From Shimia_B sp039815465 (GTDB lineage Bacteria; Pseudomonadota; Alphaproteobacteria; Rhodobacterales; Rhodobacteraceae), in NCBI GenBank assembly GCA_039815465.1, contig JBCBZG010000017.1, positions 1 to 64,000 on the forward strand: a stretch of DNA of 64,000 nt. The letters run 5' to 3'. This document shows positions 8,572-16,225 of this stretch, piece by piece (position 1 is the first letter of the stretch; each line of letters starts with the position of its first letter). The notes beneath the pieces are model-generated. The model saw nothing but the letters and a program-made list of their open reading frames with translations, did no database searches and was not told where the DNA came from. Made by a program: the position numbers and the translations under genes.

Positions 8572-8625
8572 GCGCAAGAATATTGCGCATGAGCGTCTAT
8601 ATTCGGAAGAAAACGCCCAAGTCAA
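8572..8625 (-). promoter_or_regulatory. ecm promoter with inverted-repeat operator
   Basis: On the minus strand a -35-like TTGACT (8620-8625) and a -10-like TATAGA (8596-8601) are separated by 18 bases. Just downstream, GCGCAA-GAATA-TTGCGC (8572-8588) forms a perfect inverted repeat with 6-base arms, between the predicted start site and the ribosome binding site. This layout suits repressor binding. Genes of this pathway are regulated by carbon source in relatives, but the regulator cannot be named from the sequence. Confidence 0.55.
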
Positions 8626-8687
8626 CGTGCTGCGTTGCGGCGAAGTCGATCCTTCGGGCTGCGCCGCGCGCGTTTGCCGCCGTGTTG

Positions 8688-9418
8688 CTACGACAGGGAC
8701 GTGCCTGCGCGGCGCCGCATCACCCCAACGGCCAAAAGCCCCGTCAAAAGCAAGGCTCCGCCAGCTGGGATTGGGACGGGCGCGATCTGGCCAAAGTCAG
8801 CGGCGATGACGTCATCGATGCCAAACACCTCGCCATTGATACCGCCCGGCGCACTCAAGGTGATGCTGGTAAATGTCTCGCCCGGGGTATCCGCAATAAT
8901 GCCGTAGAACACCAAATTGCCATCCGCCCCGTTCAGGCTGTGGCCCGCCGTAAAGGATGTGCTCAAGTCACCGGCCGTGGTGAGGGTCAACTGACCGCCT
9001 TCATCGCCGACGTCGGTGGCATAAAACCCGAACGCGGCCACGGGGGCGTTGAACGTAAACGTCAGCGAGGACGTTATGAACCCAAGGTATGTGCTGCCAG
9101 ACGTGGGAAATCGTTGGAACGGTGTGCCGGAAAAGAACGATCCGCTGCCGGACAAAGACGCCTAAAACGTGCCGCTCGAACCGGGGAAGGTGATGTTTTT
9201 GCCCGCGGCGGAGCCTGTCCGTCCCTCGAACTCCACAATGCGATTGGTGGTGAGGCGATTTCGGAAGGCGGCTTACGCTGTTGCAGCGTTCCCACCCGCG
9301 GGCACGGTGGCAGCGGGTGCTGTGTCTTCGCCGAAATAGACCGTGCCGCCGGGGCTTGAAGCCCCAGGGCCAGTATGGCGGCGAGCGCTGTTTGGAAAAC
9401 GTTCTTTGGTCGACCCAT
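8688..9418 (-). pseudogene. Decayed VPLPA-CTERM protein gene
   Basis: A broken paralogue of the intact gene at 9740-10480. It starts at ATG 9418 with a signal peptide (MGRPKNVFQTALAAILALGL). A frameshift follows near codon 25; the next frame reads GTVYFGEDTAPAATVPAGG, aligning to TVFFGEDTNPGGTVPSGG of the intact copy. Two in-frame stops (TAA after NAATA, TAG after GSSGTF) come next, then an open stretch aligning to the paralogue through FPTSG, VAAFGFYATDVGD and IIADTPGETFTS. The end is a sorting signal APVPIPAGGALLLTGLL followed by RRR. Three lesions make a functional protein unlikely. Confidence 0.85.
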
Positions 9419-9739
9419 TGCTATGTCCTGTTCTACGTAGGGTTGAGCTCTGCTCGTCCCATGTACTTTAAGGCTCCAGGACATTTGTCAAAGTGCTCAG
9501 TCGGGTTCGCTGAGCCGCCCGACGCGTCGAACCCTTTCAGCGCGCGGCGTCATGATTTGATCCAGCGGCCATTTTTCCAGTGCGGAGTGACCAAAGCCCA
9601 CACCGGCAGACCTGCCTACCCCATGGTCCCGTTGCCACGTGAGATGTTCACGCAACGGCGCGACCACAGGGAGTGACGCGCAGGCCCCAAACGAAAAACG
9701 GGGCCCTAGGGCCCCGTCAGTGTCTGACTGTGAACGCGA
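9419..9739. other. Gap between VPLPA-CTERM copies
   Basis: A 321-base noncoding stretch. Apart from the terminator at 9694-9717 it holds a bulged stem-loop at 9630-9657 (CGTTGC ... GCAACG enclosing GTGA/TCAC). No gene is supported. It presumably contains the former promoter of the pseudogene. Confidence 0.5.
9694..9717 (-). terminator. Rho-independent terminator of the VPLPA-CTERM gene
   Basis: On the minus strand ACGGGGCCC-TA-GGGCCCCGT is followed immediately by TTTT and CG. A perfect 9-bp G/C stem plus a T-run lies 23 bases after the stop codon of the gene at 9740. This is a textbook intrinsic terminator. Confidence 0.85.
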
Positions 9740-10480
9740 TTATGCGTCTTGCGTGTCAGCCGCGACTTTACGCCGGCGCCGTGCCAACCCGAGGCCCGCC
9801 ACGGCAGAGCCAAGCAGCAGGACGCTTGCGGGCACGGGCACCGGGGACACCTGGTCGAGATCGCCAACCGTCAGGTCGTCGAACCCGAAGTAGTCGGACC
9901 CGGCTGCGGTGTTGCCAAAGGACACACTGGTAAACGTCTCAGACGCATCATCCGCGATGATGCCCCAGAACAGGAGCGACCCGTTGGGGCCGTTCACCGT
10001 GTTGTTGACGGTAAAGCTCTGCGACGAACCGCCGGACATGTTCAGCGTGATCTGCCCGTTATAGTCACCGATATCGGTCCCGTAGAAGCCGAATGCTGCG
10101 ACAGCGGAGTCAAAGGCGAGCGTGAAGCCGTTGGTGATACCGCCGAGTTGCGTGGTCCCGGATGTCGGGAACCGCCCTGCCACACCAGAGCTGAAGCTGC
10201 CGGTGCCGCTAAGGTCCGCCGTGATGGTCCCGGCGGAGCCGGTGAAGTTCAGCGTCGCGCCATCTGCGCTGCCGGACAGACCTTCGAAGTCTTCGGTGCT
10301 GACGCCGCTGAGGTTGGACAAGAAGTCATTGCGCGCGGTTTCCGATGCGCCGCCGGATGGCACGGTGCCGCCGGGGTTCGTATCCTCACCAAAGAACACG
10401 GTCGCAGACGAGGCATCGGTTGCGAATGTCGTGGCCAAAGCGACAAGCGCTGCGCCGATAGCATTACGAGTATTGATCAT
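9740..10480 (-). CDS. VPLPA-CTERM sorting domain protein
   Basis: A 246-residue secreted protein. Its signal peptide (MINTRNAIGAALVALATTFATDASSA) is followed by a beta-rich body of about 180 residues with FDDLTVGDLDQ near the end. The C-terminus is the tripartite sorting signal: VSPVPVPAS, a hydrophobic helix (VLLLGSAVAGLGL) and an arginine cluster (ARRRRK). Such tails are processed by an exosortase, and the mature protein is usually exported to the surface or an extracellular matrix. The ATG at 10480 was chosen for its GGAGAGTGA Shine-Dalgarno. No exosortase gene is in this window. A decayed paralogue lies just downstream. Confidence 0.88.
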   Translation of the reverse strand: MINTRNAIGAALVALATTFATDASSATVFFGEDTNPGGTVPSGGASETARNDFLSNLSGVSTEDFEGLSGSADGATLNFTGSAGTITADLSGTGSFSSGVAGRFPTSGTTQLGGITNGFTLAFDSAVAAFGFYGTDIGDYNGQITLNMSGGSSQSFTVNNTVNGPNGSLLFWGIIADDASETFTSVSFGNTAAGSDYFGFDDLTVGDLDQVSPVPVPASVLLLGSAVAGLGLARRRRKVAADTQDA

Positions 10481-10798
10481 TTCACTCTCCAAACACGGGT
10501 ACAAAGGACACAGATTCGCTACGCAATTCGACCGTCCGTTTGCGCGTCATTACCATAAACAGTGAGGCGAAAAAAGGGCGGTCCGGGCAATTAACGCTAG
10601 TTTTCATGCAGTTTTGACGCATTCGAAACAGCGCGCCCGGCAGCGGCGCATTGTTTCCAAGGTCGCGCGAAATTAACGATTTCGGGGCCTGCCCCATGCG
10701 GCATATCTGCCCCCGCGCGGCTGCGATCCGCGCTGCGCAGGGCTCTTCGCGGTGCGACGGTCATTGTGCAGGCGGCTGTCCTTCGTCACAGTGCGCCG
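10481..10798. other. Divergent intergenic region
   Basis: A 318-base gap between the divergent VPLPA-CTERM and acyltransferase genes, expected to hold both promoters. It contains moderately AT-rich stretches (CAATTAACGCTAG, GAAATTAACGATTTCG; the latter is partly self-complementary as CGAAATTAACGATTTCG). No gene or clear -35/-10 pair was identified with confidence. Confidence 0.45.
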
Positions 10799-12151
10799 AT
10801 GGGTGGCTCTGTAACGCTTCCGATTTGGCTCTTTGGGTTGATCCTGCTCTTTGCGGTGATCACTTTCGCGTCCCATTTCCTGTTCCCCTCGGTGCGCTGG
10901 TTCCTGCGGCGCCGGGCCGAACGGCTGGTGTCGCGGCTCAACGAGCGGCTGGACCGACCGATCGAGCCGTTCAAGCTCGCCCGGCGCTACGACACCATTC
11001 AGCGCCTGATCTACGACCCAGAGGTCACGCAGGCCGTGGTGGAACATGCCGCGGAGGAAGGCCTGCGCGAGGACGTGGCGTTCGAGGAGGCGCGCGGCTA
11101 CGCCGCAGAGATCGTGCCATCCTTTAGCGCCACCGCCTATTTCCGGTTCGGAATACGGGCCGCGAAGTGGCTGAGCCGCGCGCTCTATCGTGTGCGGCTG
11201 GCCCATTACGACGAGGCATTGAGCGCCGTGGGGCCGGACACGACGGTCGTGTTTGTGATGAACCACCGGTCCAATATGGATTACGTGCTGGTGACTTACC
11301 TGTCTGCCGAACGCTCTGCACTGAGCTATGCCGTGGGGGAATGGGCCCGGGTGTGGCCGCTATCGCGGCTTATCAAGTCCATGGGCGCCTATTTCATCCG
11401 GCGTAAATCGCGCAACCCGCTCTACCGCAAGGTGCTGGCCCGCTATGTGCAGATGGCCACGGCGGGGGGTGTCACCCAAGCGATTTTTCCCGAAGGCGGG
11501 CTTAGCCTCGACGGGCGCACGGCGCCGCCGAAGATGGGGCTGTTGAACTACGTGACTGCGGGCGCCGATCTGGGAACGCGGGACGTGGTGTTTGTGCCGG
11601 TGGCACTCAACTACGACCGCGTGCTGGAGGATCGCATTCTGATGGCCGCGGGCGTGTCGGGTGAACGCCGCTTTCGGGCCAAGATTTCGGTCGTGGCGGG
11701 CTTTGCGCTCAAACAGCTGTGGCTGCGCCTCACACGGCGGTTTTATCGTTTTGGCTATGCCGCGGTCAGCTTTGGGGAGCCGTTGTCGCTCGCGTCTATG
11801 CAAGACGCCTCCACCAAGGATGTCGCGCGGGTGCTGATGCAACGCATCCGCGACGTGATCCCCGTGCTGCCGGTGGCGCTGGTGGCGCTGGCGCTGAAAC
11901 GCGGGGCCACGACGCGGGACGAGATCGCCGCCTTTGCCGACCGCTTGCGGGCCGCTGCGCCGCGGGCCCATGTGCACTTGCCGCGGGACGATGTGAGCTA
12001 CGCGGTGGATGTGGGGCTGCGGATGCTGATCCTGCGGGAGGCCGTTGCCGATGGCGACACGCTGACCATCACCGACGCGCCGCTGCTCGACTTCTACGCG
12101 GCCTCAATCGAGCATTTCCTATCGGAACCCTCCGCCGAACCCGACAAGTAA
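10799..12151 (+). CDS. PlsB-like glycerophosphate/lysophosphatidate acyltransferase
   Basis: A 450-residue membrane-associated acyltransferase of phospholipid synthesis. One N-terminal hydrophobic segment (IWLFGLILLFAVITFASHFLF) precedes the catalytic motif NHRSNMD (an HxxxxD motif). The substrate motif IFPEGG lies about 90 residues later, followed by VFVPVALNYDRVLED, as in PlsB-type glycerol-3-phosphate acyltransferases. It is much shorter than E. coli PlsB (about 800 residues), so the acceptor is uncertain. A GTG at 10766 in the same frame could extend it by 11 residues; neither start has a strong Shine-Dalgarno. ccr follows 111 bases downstream on the same strand. Confidence 0.8.
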   Translation: MGGSVTLPIWLFGLILLFAVITFASHFLFPSVRWFLRRRAERLVSRLNERLDRPIEPFKLARRYDTIQRLIYDPEVTQAVVEHAAEEGLREDVAFEEARGYAAEIVPSFSATAYFRFGIRAAKWLSRALYRVRLAHYDEALSAVGPDTTVVFVMNHRSNMDYVLVTYLSAERSALSYAVGEWARVWPLSRLIKSMGAYFIRRKSRNPLYRKVLARYVQMATAGGVTQAIFPEGGLSLDGRTAPPKMGLLNYVTAGADLGTRDVVFVPVALNYDRVLEDRILMAAGVSGERRFRAKISVVAGFALKQLWLRLTRRFYRFGYAAVSFGEPLSLASMQDASTKDVARVLMQRIRDVIPVLPVALVALALKRGATTRDEIAAFADRLRAAAPRAHVHLPRDDVSYAVDVGLRMLILREAVADGDTLTITDAPLLDFYAASIEHFLSEPSAEPDK

Positions 12152-12262
12152 TAAAATTTCAATATTGGCCATCCATGAGTTGCTATGTTGCGCTGCGGGC
12201 GCTACATCCAGCGAACCGGGCGCAGTGATTCTGCGCCGCAGCAGAGCCACAGGAGTGAAGCC

Positions 12263-13549
12263 ATGGCACTCGATGCCCAGGAGACCGTCTTTACCTACGA
12301 CGCCCCCGAGAAGGACCTGTATGAGGTCGGTGAAATGCCGCCCATGGGGTTTGTGCCCAAACAGATGTACGCCTGGACGATCCGGCGTGAACGTCACGGC
12401 ACGCCAGACAAGGCGTTTGAGGTCGAAGTCGTGGATGTGCCCACGCTCGATTCCAACGAGGTGCTGGTCCTCGTGATGGCCGCTGGCGTCAACTATAATG
12501 GGGTTTGGGCGGGTCTCGGCCAGCCGATCTCCCCCTTTGACGGACATGGCGCGCCCTACCACATCGCAGGCTCCGACGCGTCGGGCATCGTGTGGGCTGT
12601 GGGCGACAAGGTAAAGCGCTGGAAGGTCGGCGACGAGGTCGTGATCCACTGCAACCAGGACGATGGCGACGACGAGGAATGCAACGGCGGCGACCCGATG
12701 TATTCCACGAGCCAGCGCATCTGGGGCTACGAGACGCCCGATGGCTCCTTCGCGCAGTTCACGAATGTGCAAGCGCAGCAATTGATGCCGCGCCCCAAAC
12801 ACCTGAGCTGGGAGGAGGCCGCCTGCTACACGCTCACGCTCGCCACTGCCTACAGGATGCTCTTTGGCCACGAACCCCACGACCTGAAGCCCGGCCAAAA
12901 CGTGCTCGTCTGGGGCGCGTCCGGTGGCCTCGGCTCCTACGCGATCCAGCTGATCAATACCGCGGGCGCCAACGCCATTGGCGTGATCTCGGATGAATCC
13001 AAGCGCGACTTTGTCATGGGCCTGGGTGCCAAGGGCGTGCTGAACCGCAAAGACTTCAACTGCTGGGGGCAGCTCCCCACCGTGAACACGCCAGAATATG
13101 CGGAGTGGTTCAAGGAAGCGCGCAAGTTCGGTAAGGCGATCTGGGACATCACCGGCAAGGGCAACAACGTCGACATGGTGTTCGAACACCCCGGCGAATC
13201 CACGTTCCCCGTGTCCACCTTTGTCTGCAAAAAGGGCGGCATGGTCGTCATCTGCGCGGGCACGACCGGGTTCAACTGCACCTTTGACGTCCGCTACATG
13301 TGGATGCACCAAAAGCGCCTGCAGGGGTCGCACTTCGCGCACCTGAAACAGGCGTCGGCAGCAAACAAGTTGATGGTCGAACGCCGCCTGGACCCCTGCA
13401 TGTCGGAGGTCTTCCCCTGGGCGGAAATCCCGGAGGCGCACACCAAAATGCTCAAGAACGAGCACAAGCCCGGCAACATGTCGGTGCTCGTGCAGTCGCC
13501 ACAAACCGGCCTGCGCACGCTCGAAGAGGTGCTCGACGCCGGGAAATAG
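12263..13549 (+). CDS. ccr: Crotonyl-CoA carboxylase/reductase
   Basis: A 428-residue zinc-less medium-chain dehydrogenase that reductively carboxylates crotonyl-CoA to ethylmalonyl-CoA with NADPH and CO2, the key reaction of the ethylmalonyl-CoA pathway. Family marks are GVNYNGVWAGLG near residue 75, the NADPH Rossmann motif WGASGGLGS, and the C-terminal substrate region MWMHQKRLQGSHFA. The ATG at 12263 follows AGGAG. Its product feeds, after epimerisation, the mutase encoded by ecm at 6.6-8.5 kb. A strong terminator follows. Confidence 0.95.
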   Translation: MALDAQETVFTYDAPEKDLYEVGEMPPMGFVPKQMYAWTIRRERHGTPDKAFEVEVVDVPTLDSNEVLVLVMAAGVNYNGVWAGLGQPISPFDGHGAPYHIAGSDASGIVWAVGDKVKRWKVGDEVVIHCNQDDGDDEECNGGDPMYSTSQRIWGYETPDGSFAQFTNVQAQQLMPRPKHLSWEEAACYTLTLATAYRMLFGHEPHDLKPGQNVLVWGASGGLGSYAIQLINTAGANAIGVISDESKRDFVMGLGAKGVLNRKDFNCWGQLPTVNTPEYAEWFKEARKFGKAIWDITGKGNNVDMVFEHPGESTFPVSTFVCKKGGMVVICAGTTGFNCTFDVRYMWMHQKRLQGSHFAHLKQASAANKLMVERRLDPCMSEVFPWAEIPEAHTKMLKNEHKPGNMSVLVQSPQTGLRTLEEVLDAGK

Positions 13550-13571
13550 GCGCCTACCCATGATTCGAGAG

Positions 13572-13602
13572 GGCCGCTGTCACGCAACAGCGGCCTTTTT
13601 TT
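13572..13602 (+). terminator. Rho-independent terminator of ccr
   Basis: A stem GGCCGCTGT / ACAGCGGCC with a 6-base loop (CACGCA) is followed by seven T residues, 23 bases after the ccr stop. A perfect 9-bp stem and T-run make this a confident intrinsic terminator. Confidence 0.92.
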
Positions 13603-13640
13603 ATGCGATCCGGGGATTTCAGGGCCCTACAGCACCCACC

Positions 13641-13660
13641 CCTCCCCATTTATGGGGAGG
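13641..13660. repeat. Hairpin upstream of the luxR operon
   Basis: CCTCCCCA-TTTA-TGGGGAGG forms an 8-bp stem with a 4-base loop in the 140-base gap between ccr and the small gene at 13742. There is no T-run after it. It may be an intergenic repeat or lie within the luxR leader. Confidence 0.5.
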
Positions 13661-13741
13661 TGAAATCAGCGAATTTACGCGATTTTGGGTCCGTGATACC
13701 GCAACATTAACACTCTATTAACTTTCCCTAACGAGGCTGCT

Positions 13742-13960
13742 GTGGAGACGGACTGGATCACAGATGTCCTGCGCGACCTCAAAGCATACGCACAGGACCA
13801 TGACCTGCCCCGGCTCGCTCGGCAGCTCGATATCACTCTCGATGTTGCTGCGCATGAATTGAAGACACCGGCACAGGGAGGCCACCTCCGGGTGGTAGGA
13901 ACTGATGGGGCAATTGAGCCAACGCTTTATCGAGAAGCTCGAACAAGCGGAGACGCTTGA
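13742..13960 (+). CDS. Small protein upstream of and overlapping luxR
   Basis: A 72-residue protein from a GTG start, beginning with METDWITDVLRDLKAYAQDH, followed by an amphipathic helix (LPRLARQLDITLDVAAHEL). The stop lies 56 bases inside the luxR gene in another frame. Small helical proteins of this style (a W-I-x-D-V-L-x-D-L start) are, from memory, common next to luxR-type genes in Roseobacters, but their role is unknown. An upstream AT-rich stretch (ATTAACACTCTATTAACTTTCCC) may hold the promoter of both genes. Confidence 0.55.
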   Translation: METDWITDVLRDLKAYAQDHDLPRLARQLDITLDVAAHELKTPAQGGHLRVVGTDGAIEPTLYREARTSGDA

Positions 13961-14618
13961 AGACCTTCAACACCGATCAGAGGAGCTGCGCGACGCGTAT
14001 GCCATTGATCACATCGTCTATCACTGGGTGTCATCCAAGGGGGAACAGTACGGCTGCGGCACCTATGACCCCGCCTGGGCGCAGCTCTACATCGACCGGG
14101 ACTACCTGCGCGTCGATCCGGTGATTATCGGCTGCTACGCGCGGTTCCACCCAGTGGACTGGAAGCGGCTCGACTGGAGCTCCAAGGGTGCGCGCGACTT
14201 CTTTAAGGAGGCGCGCCGCCATGGGGTCGGCAATCAGGGGTTTTCGATCCCCATCCGCGGGCCCATCGGGCAATTCGCGCTCTTTACCGTGAACCATTCC
14301 TGCGATGACGCCGCCTGGGCTGCCTTTTGCGACCAGCACCGGCGCGAGCTGATCCTGGTGGCGCATCTTTTCAACCAGAAGGCGTTGGAGTTCGAGGGCA
14401 TCGCCGAAAAGGGCCCCACCAAAGGTCTGTCCCCGCGGGAGGTCGACGCCATGACCCTGCTCGCTGTGGGCTACAGCCGGGCCCAGGTGGCCGATAGCCT
14501 CGCGATTTCAGAGCATACGTTGCGGGTCTATATCGAATCCGCGCGCTTTAAGCTTGGCGCGATGAACACGACCCACGCGGTCGCGCGTGCGATGCAGCAG
14601 GGCTATATCGTGGTCTGA
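13905..14618 (+). CDS. LuxR-family quorum-sensing regulator (AHL receptor)
   Basis: A 237-residue regulator with an N-terminal autoinducer-binding domain and a C-terminal GerE-type helix-turn-helix. Residues conserved in AHL receptors are present: W58, Y62, D71, P72 and W86 (matching TraR W57, Y61, D70, P71, W85), and a Gly in GPIGQFALFT. The DNA-binding domain has SPREVDAMTLLAVGYS, then AQVADSLAISEHTLRVYI. It should bind an acyl-homoserine lactone and control transcription. No luxI-type synthase is in the window, so it may be a solo receptor. Its stop lies one base from the stop of the convergent tetR gene. Confidence 0.88.
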   Translation: MGQLSQRFIEKLEQAETLEDLQHRSEELRDAYAIDHIVYHWVSSKGEQYGCGTYDPAWAQLYIDRDYLRVDPVIIGCYARFHPVDWKRLDWSSKGARDFFKEARRHGVGNQGFSIPIRGPIGQFALFTVNHSCDDAAWAAFCDQHRRELILVAHLFNQKALEFEGIAEKGPTKGLSPREVDAMTLLAVGYSRAQVADSLAISEHTLRVYIESARFKLGAMNTTHAVARAMQQGYIVV

Positions 14619-14619
14619 G

Positions 14620-15225
14620 TTAAGGACTGCTGGCCTTGACCAGCAGGCCCGTCATCTGGCTGGCGGCCGCCATCACCCGTTCGGGCGTCATGTTCTGCGG
14701 TTCAGTATAACAGCGGAACCAAAAGCCCTTCATCATCGCTGCAAAGCTGTCGGCGAGCAGCGCACTATCGGGCACATCAGGGATGAAGCTGTCCACAAAC
14801 TTGACCAGCAATTCGTCCATGCGCCGGTAGCAGGCGCTTTGCAGCTCGGCCATTTCCTCCTGCGAGAGCGACGCGCTCCAGAACGTGACGAGCACGCGCA
14901 TATGCACCTGCTCGGACGTGTCGCTGGGGAAGTAGGCCAAAAAGAGCTGCTGGACGGCGAGCCCCACGTCGCGTTCGGCGGTTTCCATCGCCGCCTCGAT
15001 GCGCACCATGGCGCGGTCATTGAGCCAGCGAAAGCATTCCTCAAGCAGGTTGTCCTTGCCGCCAAAGTGGTGGCGCACCAATCCCGGTGCGACGCCCGCG
15101 TATTCGGCGATCATACGCACCGTGGTGTTGTGAAGCCCGTGATCGTTGAGGCACCGAATGGCCCCATCCAGGAGCTTATCGCGCCCAGCATGTGTGGGCC
15201 CCTCGAGCAGAGACTGATCTGACAT
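14620..15225 (-). CDS. TetR/AcrR-family regulator, BetI-like
   Basis: A 201-residue repressor. The N-terminal helix-turn-helix is DKLLDGAIRCLNDHGLHNTT, then VRMIAEYAGVAPGLVRHHFGGKDNLLEE, typical of TetR proteins. The C-terminal ligand domain (about residues 80-195) has the BetI-like layout, including the FWSASLSQEEMAELQ helix. The ATG at 15225 gives a normal N-terminus; an upstream start would add 20 unusual residues. Target genes are not evident: the next gene on that strand side is the convergent luxR, and lolA is divergent. BetI proper sits with choline genes, which are absent here. Confidence 0.8.
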   Translation of the reverse strand: MSDQSLLEGPTHAGRDKLLDGAIRCLNDHGLHNTTVRMIAEYAGVAPGLVRHHFGGKDNLLEECFRWLNDRAMVRIEAAMETAERDVGLAVQQLFLAYFPSDTSEQVHMRVLVTFWSASLSQEEMAELQSACYRRMDELLVKFVDSFIPDVPDSALLADSFAAMMKGFWFRCYTEPQNMTPERVMAAASQMTGLLVKASSP

Positions 15226-15450
15226 GTCGCTTGCGACCCTCACCGTACGATACACTAGGCCCTGCATATAGGTCGATTTTGACACAAGCTAGGGACAACT
15301 TCTGCGGGTATTTCTGGCACGTTCTTACCCGCGGTCAACAGTCACATTTCGGTGGTCCCCCTGTGTCCCTTTTGCAGCGCGGGGTGTTATCGCCTAGCGG
15401 GTGCATATGTGGTCAGTATCGAAAGACCGAAGCGCGGATGGAGATGAGTG

Positions 15451-16059
15451 ATGAGCACAACACGTCGACACGTCTTAGCAGGGCTCGCGGCCGCAACGCT
15501 GGCGGGCCCGGCCCTGGCCAGCGACGCGGTGACGCTGGACGACATCAACGCCTATCTCAATGGGCTCACCACGGCGGAGGGCCGGTTTACCCAGGTCGAC
15601 GCCGATGGCGTGACCAGCACAGGCCAGATTTGGATCAAGCGGCCCGGGCGGATGCGGTTCAACTATGACCCCCCGGTGGAGGCGATGGTGATCGCGGGCG
15701 GCGGCGCTCTCGCCGTGTTTGACCCGCGATCGGACACGCCCAGCCGCTATCCGCTGCGCCAAACGCCGCTGTGGCTCTTGCTTGAACGGAACGTGGACCT
15801 GGCGGGCTCGGAGACGCTGGCAGGCTTTGTGAGCGACGAAAGCTCCGCCACGCTGCGCGCCCAGGATCCCGACTACGCGGAATACGGGTTTATCGATCTG
15901 ACCTTTGCGGGCAGCCCGCTCGCGCTCCGGCAGTGGGTGATCCACGATGGGGCAGGGGGGCAGACGACGGTAACGCTCGACACGTTAGAGACCGGCGGAC
16001 GGGTGCCCAACCGGCTCTTTAACCTGATCGCGGAGCAGGAGGCCTGGGCAGAGCGGTAG
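15451..16059 (+). CDS. lolA: Outer-membrane lipoprotein carrier protein LolA
   Basis: A 202-residue periplasmic chaperone that ferries lipoproteins from LolCDE to the outer membrane. A signal peptide starts STTRRHVLAGLAAATLAGPALA (twin Arg, possibly Tat-like). The mature domain shows the LolA signature GRFTQVDADG, then IWIKRPGRMRFNYDPP and the WLLLERNVDL segment. The ATG is preceded by GGAG at suitable spacing. lolA lies next to ftsK in many alphaproteobacteria; here they are convergent. A 77-nt repeat lies between them. Confidence 0.9.
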   Translation: MSTTRRHVLAGLAAATLAGPALASDAVTLDDINAYLNGLTTAEGRFTQVDADGVTSTGQIWIKRPGRMRFNYDPPVEAMVIAGGGALAVFDPRSDTPSRYPLRQTPLWLLLERNVDLAGSETLAGFVSDESSATLRAQDPDYAEYGFIDLTFAGSPLALRQWVIHDGAGGQTTVTLDTLETGGRVPNRLFNLIAEQEAWAER

Positions 16060-16100
16060 AACTCGCCTCGACTTGGCGATCACACACGGTCTGAGCTATA

Positions 16101-16177
16101 GCGCCGCCCGTCAAACTAAAGGTTTGCCTTCAGCAAAACGGGGGCGGAACGGCGCGGCCCGATGGTGCCGTCGGGCG
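16101..16177 (+). repeat. 77-nt dispersed hairpin repeat, copy A
   Basis: Matches the reverse complement of 32142-32218 at 72 of 77 positions, counted by eye. It contains AAAGG-TTTG-CCTT within CCGTCAAA...AAACGG-like flanks, the block GGGGCGGAACGGCGCGG, and a second hairpin CCCGATGG-TG-CCGTCGGG. Several differences keep the structure possible. It lies between the convergent lolA and ftsK genes. Confidence 0.85.
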
Positions 16178-16225
16178 CGTACTTAGCCGCTAAGTTAATC
16201 TCGCCAGACTGGGCGCAGCGAACGT

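Noticed and set aside
12119..13561. Long open frame antisense to ccr (480 codons).
   Set aside because: A high-GC shadow of a certain gene; its sequence shows no family pattern.
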